Below, piece by piece: positions 7,178 to 11,001 of a stretch of DNA of 11,001 nucleotides. The position numbers and the translations under genes were made by a program. The first letter of the stretch is position 1. The number at the start of each line of letters is the position of its first letter. Below the pieces are notes generated by a model. It saw only the letters and a list, made by a program, of their open reading frames with translations. It did no database searches and was not told the DNA's origin. Origin of the DNA: Bacteroidota bacterium (GTDB lineage Bacteria; Bacteroidota; Bacteroidia; Flavobacteriales_F; PHOS-HE28); contig JAEZDL010000048.1 in the NCBI GenBank assembly GCA_023418095.1, forward strand, positions 1 to 11,001, in the 5' to 3' direction.

Positions 7178-9584
7178 AGAGATCGGTCCCGATCTTCAGG
7201 AAGCGCGCGGATCGCCGGTCGCTGCCGCTTGTGACCGAGATCATGTACATGCCGGCAGGGAGATCCTGTAGGTCCAATTCGACCCGGTTCGTACCATCGC
7301 GCAAGGCGCGTGCTTCTTCGACCAGCTGTCTTCCCCGGGCATCATTCACCGTGATCATCGCGGCCTGTTCACCGGCGGAATTGAACGAAGCTGTCAAGTG
7401 GTCCCGCACCGGGTTCGGCCACATGGTGATCCCTTCTCCTTCATGCCGCAGCACGGCGGTTATCTTTCCGCTGGCCGGGAAATTCCTTCGGAGATGGATC
7501 GACCGATCGATGAAGTCCTCTTCGGCGGAGTATTCCCAATGATCGAATTGATGGCCGGACGCGACTTCGATCGAAAGATCGATCTCGTTCCCGTTGAAAT
7601 AGACCCCGTTGAAAGGCATCTCCGGTGTGATCGTATTGATCCGCATCGATCCGCCTTCCGGTGGGAACACTTCGAACCGCAGATCGGACGCGCCAGCGAA
7701 AACGAAGTGATCGATCATGTCCTCCCGCATGAATCCTGCGCGGTCGCGCGCGAATTCAGGGATCAGACCATGTGCATGCAGCTCCCAGACCGGGAACCAG
7801 CAATCCCAACGCGCAAAATGATCTTCGATCTCCGATCGGATCGCACCGGTGATCAGATCCACTTCATGTTGGAATGATGGCTGGCTGAACGCGGTGTTCA
7901 TTAGATCCGCGAGCCTGTTGACGAACCCGCGCTTGAATTCATCGTTGATGAGCAAGCCCTGGAATACTTCACTGTGCACGAACCCCTCGCGCAGCACGAA
8001 CACCAGATGGAACATGTCGATGTCCATCGGGATGTAACCGGCCACGTTCATGGTCGCATCAAGATCATGCAGCAGGTAGCGCCATTTTCCCTGCGTGAGT
8101 GAAGGTTTGTAGTATCTGATGTTGTTCGCCGGCCAATCCACATTGCCGGCGAACATCTCGAGCGAGAAATAATCAACGAAGCTCTTCAGGTCGAGCAGTG
8201 AATCCACATGGGCGAAGTGGATCGGATCGTTCATGTCGTTGATCCGGATGTATTCCATCAGCTCGAAGAACGGCATGGTGTCACCTTGAACGATGTCGTT
8301 CTCTCCATCCAGCAGGATCACTTCATCTTCATCCACATCGAAACCCTGTGTGAGCCGGTCTGTCCTGATCCGCTCGCGCAGATGCATCATGCCCCAATAG
8401 GCTCCGTTGATGTAGACCACCGTGGGGCGGAATGCGAGCACATCGATATCCAAGCCGTTGTGGAGCGCGATCTGGTGGAAGAGGCCGTCACGGAAATTCG
8501 CGAGGCAGAAGTCGCCACCCGAATTGCGCAATACGAGTTGTTTGTGTTCCTGCGCTGCGTTCCGTTCAGGAAAGACCGGATATTCAAATCGCGGTGCACC
8601 ATATTTCTTGCGTGCGGTGAGGCGCAGTGGCTTTTGTGGCTTTGGCCGAGCTGAACTTCCACCCTGAATCCGCAGATCGATCTTCTGCGCGATCCGCCGC
8701 GCACCCTTTTCGTGGAATTCGAACCAGGCAGGAATGTGCTTTCCTTCCCAGAAGTTCGCGCCCCAGTAGGGTGGCACGGTATCCGCATCCGGTCCGGGCA
8801 TGTAGATCCCGAGTTCCTCGTGGAACATGCTGTCGGGATCCACGGAGATCGAGATCACAGGAAGATCATGATCGATGCCGATCAAATAACTGCCACCGAT
8901 CGGTGATGAAGGAAGTTTTTCCGGTGCAGTGGCGAATGCCTGGACTACGCGGCTTTGCTGGATCTGGATCGGAGATGAATAGATCTGCCCGGAGATCGAA
9001 GGATCCCTTCCATCCACTGAGAAATGGATCGTTGAACCAGTTCCACCCGTGAGCAAAATGTTCATGGCGGAATTGTAAAGCCCAGGTGGCGGCGAAAGGA
9101 TAGGCGCTTCCGCATAGCCGAGATAAGCGGTGGTCGTGTTCGCTGATCCAGGTGTAGGCTGATCGAAAACACGAAGACCATCCGGCGTGCGTCCGAAGGA
9201 ATGATCGGTATGCAATTCAGGAACATCGAGCTGATCGATCACGATCGAATTCTGCGAGAGCAGGATCGATTCGCCATCACCCGAAATACCGAAATTGAAG
9301 TATCCATCTTCATCGCCTGAAAGAAGGATCACATGACCGCCAGGCTGGATCACGATCGGCGGCAATTGCCACTTCTGCGGATCATCATTCCGATCACTGA
9401 GATGAAAGATCGATAGGTCGATCGGTTGAGCGCCGGCGTTGAACAACTCGATCCAATCCGGATCGGAACCGGATTCATCTTCGAAGGAATCCGAATTACG
9501 CGAACACACTTCGTTGATCACGATCTGTCCTTCGGCGACCAGAACGAAGAGCGTTAAAAAGATCGGAAGAAGCGTGCGGATCAT
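7176..9584 (-). CDS. Secreted lamin-tail / CotH kinase-like protein with T9SS type A sorting domain
   Basis: An 802-residue exported protein. Residues 1-19 (MIRTLLPIFLTLFVLVAEG) are a signal peptide. Residues about 20-150 are a lamin-tail domain, with IVINEV at its start, DPDWIELFN at 41-49 and FGRTPDG..PTPGSAN at its end. Residues about 160-235 resemble the chitobiase C-terminal/FN3-like domain (STIHFSVDGRDPS). Residues about 240-625 are a CotH-like kinase region with LRIQGGSSARPKPQKPLR, LRNSGGDFCLANFRDG, WGMMHLRERI, NVDWPANN and HDLDATMN; D507 and D509 are the likely metal-binding Asp pair. Residues about 636-712 resemble an InlB B-repeat-like segment (FDHWEYSAEED). Residues 720-802 are a T9SS type A sorting domain (MWPNPVRDHLTASF, LPAGMYMISVTSG). 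This domain order is common in Bacteroidota; CotH kinases phosphorylate proteins in spores, but the substrate here is unknown. ATG 9584 fits the signal peptide. The gene lies 85 bp downstream of the VOC gene. Confidence 0.9.
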   Translation of the reverse strand: MIRTLLPIFLTLFVLVAEGQIVINEVCSRNSDSFEDESGSDPDWIELFNAGAQPIDLSIFHLSDRNDDPQKWQLPPIVIQPGGHVILLSGDEDGYFNFGISGDGESILLSQNSIVIDQLDVPELHTDHSFGRTPDGLRVFDQPTPGSANTTTAYLGYAEAPILSPPPGLYNSAMNILLTGGTGSTIHFSVDGRDPSISGQIYSSPIQIQQSRVVQAFATAPEKLPSSPIGGSYLIGIDHDLPVISISVDPDSMFHEELGIYMPGPDADTVPPYWGANFWEGKHIPAWFEFHEKGARRIAQKIDLRIQGGSSARPKPQKPLRLTARKKYGAPRFEYPVFPERNAAQEHKQLVLRNSGGDFCLANFRDGLFHQIALHNGLDIDVLAFRPTVVYINGAYWGMMHLRERIRTDRLTQGFDVDEDEVILLDGENDIVQGDTMPFFELMEYIRINDMNDPIHFAHVDSLLDLKSFVDYFSLEMFAGNVDWPANNIRYYKPSLTQGKWRYLLHDLDATMNVAGYIPMDIDMFHLVFVLREGFVHSEVFQGLLINDEFKRGFVNRLADLMNTAFSQPSFQHEVDLITGAIRSEIEDHFARWDCWFPVWELHAHGLIPEFARDRAGFMREDMIDHFVFAGASDLRFEVFPPEGGSMRINTITPEMPFNGVYFNGNEIDLSIEVASGHQFDHWEYSAEEDFIDRSIHLRRNFPASGKITAVLRHEGEGITMWPNPVRDHLTASFNSAGEQAAMITVNDARGRQLVEEARALRDGTNRVELDLQDLPAGMYMISVTSGSDRRSARFLKIGTDL

Positions 9585-9591
9585 GAAGATG

Positions 9592-9650
9592 CCGGTGCGT
9601 GCAACGCGTGATACTTCACCAATTTACGATGCGAAGTGAATACGCACCGG
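9592..9650. repeat. Interrupted inverted repeat upstream of the CotH-type gene
   Basis: Outer arms CCGGTGCGT (9592-9600) and ACGCACCGG (9642-9650) are perfectly complementary. An inner stem, TTCAC (9615-9619) with GTGAA (9636-9640), would stack beneath with a one-sided 14-base bulge. It lies in the 85-bp gap between the VOC stop codon and the CotH-type start and covers the candidate promoter box. On the minus strand a T-run precedes rather than follows the stem, so it is unlikely to be a VOC terminator. It may be an operator, a 5'-UTR structure, or chance. Confidence 0.45.
9619..9626 (-). promoter_or_regulatory. Candidate -7 box (TAAATTGG) for the CotH-type gene
   Basis: On the minus strand TAAATTGG fits the Bacteroidota TAnnTTTG element with one mismatch and lies 34 bases before the ATG. 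The 10-mer CACCAATTTA (plus strand) is repeated before the VOC gene. No TTG-type -33 element was found at the expected distance. Confidence 0.3.
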
Positions 9651-9669
9651 GCCGGGAAAAATTGCACGG

Positions 9670-10092
9670 TCATTCGCGCCGGAACAGATCCTCATCGTTG
9701 GCGAACGCCTTGAATTCGATCGCGTGGCCATCGGGATCTTCAATGAACATGCTGCGCTGCTCACCCACTTCACCCTTCATCACCACCGTGGGCTCAATGA
9801 AAAATGGATAACCGACCTTTTTCAATTTGTCGCGCATCTTACGCCAATCCGCGAGTGATAGAACGATACCCCAGTGATCGCTCGGAACGTGGCTTTTCGG
9901 ATTGTATATCCGTGCTGTCTTGATCAGCTTGGGAACCTCCTGGATCGTGAGCTGGTGGCCGAAGAAGTCGTAATCCACCCATGTCTCGGCACTTCGCCCT
10001 TCCGGGCAACCAAGGAATTTTCCATAGAACGCCTTGATCCGTTTCAGATCGGTGGTCGCGAACGCGAGGTGGAAGCGGCCCTGCAGTGGCAT
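9670..10092 (-). CDS. VOC family (glyoxalase / bleomycin resistance-type) protein
   Basis: A 140-residue cytoplasmic protein of the vicinal oxygen chelate superfamily, built from two beta-alpha-beta-beta-beta modules. I start it at ATG 10092 because MPLQGRFHLAF is the family's usual N-terminus; an in-frame ATG at 10134 would add 14 residues (MKCFDLNWCPHSHP) unlike the family. Visible features are FHLAF with H8, FYGKFLGCPEGRS at 22-34, DYDFFGHQL at 40-48, DHWGIVL at 72-78, and MFIEDPDGHAIEFKAF at 115-130 with E126. H8, H73 and E126 are candidate metal ligands. The subgroup with the CPEGRS motif is widespread and often labelled glyoxalase-like, but the substrate is not established, so lactoylglutathione lyase should not be assumed. 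The gene is divergent from the DUF4440-like gene with a 96-bp shared intergenic region. Confidence 0.9.
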   Translation of the reverse strand: MPLQGRFHLAFATTDLKRIKAFYGKFLGCPEGRSAETWVDYDFFGHQLTIQEVPKLIKTARIYNPKSHVPSDHWGIVLSLADWRKMRDKLKKVGYPFFIEPTVVMKGEVGEQRSMFIEDPDGHAIEFKAFANDEDLFRRE

Positions 10093-10110
10093 GGGGTGGG
10101 AGTGTGGGCA

Positions 10111-10118
10111 CCAATTTA
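10111..10118 (-). promoter_or_regulatory. Candidate -7 box (TAAATTGG) for the VOC gene
   Basis: On the minus strand TAAATTGG lies 18 bases before ATG 10092 and is the same octamer as before the CotH-type gene. It overlaps the extra codons implied by the upstream ATG at 10134, so if it is a real promoter it supports the shorter start. No clear -33 element was found. Confidence 0.3.
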
Positions 10119-10156
10119 GATCGAAGCATTTCATCGTTCACTTCCTTCGATCGGAA

Positions 10157-10184
10157 TTTGGCCGCCATCGGTTGGCTATGTTCG
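10157..10184 (+). promoter_or_regulatory. Candidate Bacteroidota-type promoter for the DUF4440-like gene
   Basis: TTTG at 10157-10160 and TATGTTCG at 10177-10184 match the -33 TTTG and -7 TAnnTTTG elements with one mismatch in the second and a 16-base gap. The box ends only 4 bases before GTG 10189, implying a very short or absent leader, consistent with the lack of a Shine-Dalgarno. Confidence 0.4.
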
Positions 10185-10188
10185 CACC

Positions 10189-10563
10189 GTGACGCCGATC
10201 GAGGAACAGATCCAGGAATGTGAGCAACGCTTATATCGCGCGCAGCTTGAATCGAATGTGGATGAACTCGATGCACTGATCGCTGATGATCTTCTTTTCA
10301 GCGGCCCGAATGGCCATCTGTTCACAAAGGAAGATGATCTGCGCATGCACCGGGATGGATCGATGAAGGTGCTCACATTTGAACCGCTCGACACGAAGAT
10401 CAACGTGTCCGCTCCAACGATCGCAGTATGTACAGTGCTTGCGCGTGTCTCCGGCATCCTGCAAGGCTCGGCTTTGGAAGGAACTTTCCGCTACATGCGG
10501 GTATGGCAGGAGAATTCAGGGCAGTGGCGGATCGTCGCTGGATCGCTACAGATACAGAAATAA
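10189..10563 (+). CDS. DUF4440 / NTF2-like (SnoaL-fold) family protein
   Basis: A 124-residue protein of the NTF2-like superfamily, a cone-shaped alpha+beta fold used for small-molecule binding or catalysis. The N-terminal helix EEQIQECEQRLYRAQLESNVDELDALIADDLLFSGPNGHLFTK follows the DUF4440 pattern (seen at residues 5-47), and the C-terminal strands FRYMRVWQENSGQWRIVAG at 99-117 match the family's RVW..G.W.IVAG ending. No signal peptide is present. Start GTG 10189 gives a length typical of the family, and a promoter-like pair sits just before it. The family is functionally diverse, with many members of unknown role, so no reaction is assigned. It is divergent from the VOC gene, also a small-molecule-binding fold, and converges on the acidic-tailed gene across a hairpin. 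Confidence 0.85.
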   Translation: MTPIEEQIQECEQRLYRAQLESNVDELDALIADDLLFSGPNGHLFTKEDDLRMHRDGSMKVLTFEPLDTKINVSAPTIAVCTVLARVSGILQGSALEGTFRYMRVWQENSGQWRIVAGSLQIQK

Positions 10564-10589
10564 TGAAGGCGGATCGCTCCGCCTTCGTT
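10562..10589. terminator. Bidirectional hairpin terminator
   Basis: GAAGGCGGA (10565-10573), loop TCGC and TCCGCCTTC (10578-10586) form a perfect 9-bp stem. It extends to about 12 bp through flanking A-T pairs and one G-T pair. The hairpin overlaps the DUF4440 stop codon and sits 21 bp from the converging stop at 10610-10612. T-runs are weak on both sides. Confidence 0.7.
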
Positions 10590-10609
10590 CACTCTTTCAT
10601 TGGATCGGG

Positions 10610-10993
10610 CTAATCGTCGTCCTCTTCGTCGTCATCATCCTCATCATCATCATCATCGTCGTCTGCGTCCTCATCGGCATCGTCCTTCTCTTCCTCTTCT
10701 TCCTCATCATCGGTATCCGCATCGATATCAGGTGTGCTTTCCTCACTGTCCTCGCTGGTGGTGGAAGGTTCCTCCTGATCCAGGAACTCCTCGATCTCCG
10801 CGCGGCTTTCGGGATTGATCTTGATCAGGTACATCGCATCATCTGTGCGCAGTTCGATCACGCGCAGGATCTCGCCTTTGGCGGTGGGCACGGTCTTTAT
10901 GTGCGTGCTGTCGATGCCATCGGGGAACTGCTGTTGCAGCATTTCCTTTAGTTCGTCGGTAAGTGTGTTGAAGGAGCGGATCAGGCGTTGCAT
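10610..10993 (-). CDS. Conserved Bacteroidota protein with acidic C-terminal tail
   Basis: A 127-residue protein of unknown function. Residues 1-72 form a compact domain (MQRLIRSFNTLTDELKEMLQ, then FPDGID, GEILRVIELRTDDAMYLIKI). This matches a small family seen across Bacteroidota that begins with a basic/hydrophobic helix and FPDG and ends in an Asp/Glu tail. Some database entries call relatives DNA primase, but nothing here resembles a primase fold, so I do not use that name. Residues 94-127 are almost entirely Asp and Glu, with one Lys and two Ala. Such tails often mimic nucleic acid or bind basic proteins; that role here is inference. ATG 10993 is 8 bp from the window edge, so its promoter is not visible and a slightly longer start cannot be excluded. 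Confidence 0.8.
   Translation of the reverse strand: MQRLIRSFNTLTDELKEMLQQQFPDGIDSTHIKTVPTAKGEILRVIELRTDDAMYLIKINPESRAEIEEFLDQEEPSTTSEDSEESTPDIDADTDDEEEEEEKDDADEDADDDDDDDEDDDDEEDDD
10613..10714 (-). repeat. Low-complexity GAN codon run encoding the Asp/Glu tail
   Basis: Thirty-four codons, almost all GAT, GAC, GAA or GAG, seen on the plus strand as TCA/TCG/TCC/TTC triplets. The triplet run stays in frame up to the stop and may vary in length between strains by slippage without disrupting the reading frame. Confidence 0.85.
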
Positions 10994-11001
10994 GGTTCTA
11001 T

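Noticed and set aside
10093..10134. Fourteen-residue N-terminal extension of the VOC protein from ATG 10134
   Set aside because: The extension is unlike family N-termini, and the candidate -7 box lies inside it.
10379..10951. Plus-strand open frame with a strongly hydrophobic Ile/Val/Leu segment that looks like a membrane helix
   Set aside because: It is the antisense of the Asp/Glu codon run (GAT read backwards gives ATC), and overlaps two better genes on either strand.
1..11001. Search for tRNA, rRNA, insertion sequence, integrase or defence-system genes
   Set aside because: No conserved RNA stems, transposase or nuclease motifs, or terminal inverted repeats with target duplications were found. 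The region looks like ordinary chromosome.

Overview
This window looks like chromosomal DNA of a member of the Bacteroidota, probably a moderately GC-rich lineage within or near the Flavobacteriales. The evidence is protein architecture. A giant PKD-repeat protein ends in a gliding-motility-type C-terminal domain (type B cargo of the type IX secretion system, T9SS). A CotH-type protein ends in a T9SS type A sorting domain. There is also a Bacteroidota-type acidic-tailed small protein, and no clear Shine-Dalgarno sequences. The lineage call is inference; no rRNA or marker gene is present.

Layout: positions 1-451 hold no convincing gene. Positions 452-6061 (+) encode one exported surface protein of 1869 residues: signal peptide, DUF7948-like domain, SBBP-type beta-propeller, eleven PKD-like repeats of about 85 residues each bearing two cysteines, two Ig-like segments and a type B sorting domain. 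A perfect 13-bp hairpin at 6084-6113 separates it from a converging minus-strand series: a small lipoprotein with two identical 19-residue motifs (6131-6571), an OsmC-type peroxiredoxin (6677-7117), a lamin-tail/CotH/T9SS protein (7176-9584) and a VOC-family protein (9670-10092). Divergent from the last is a DUF4440/NTF2-like protein (10189-10563). It converges, across a second hairpin, on an acidic-tailed protein (10610-10993).

The genes do not form an obvious single pathway. Three products are exported (two T9SS cargoes and one lipoprotein), so the theme is cell surface and secretion, with a small redox/metabolic group around OsmC, VOC and DUF4440. I see no defence system, CRISPR array, insertion sequence, tRNA or rRNA.

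The most notable signals lie outside ordinary gene calls. The tetranucleotide GATC occurs about 250 times by hand count, roughly six times the equal-base expectation, including 16 times in the gene-free first 451 bp. The lipoprotein motif copies differ at 12 of 57 bases, yet every difference is synonymous. A pair of adjacent PKD units has lost the GDG signature.
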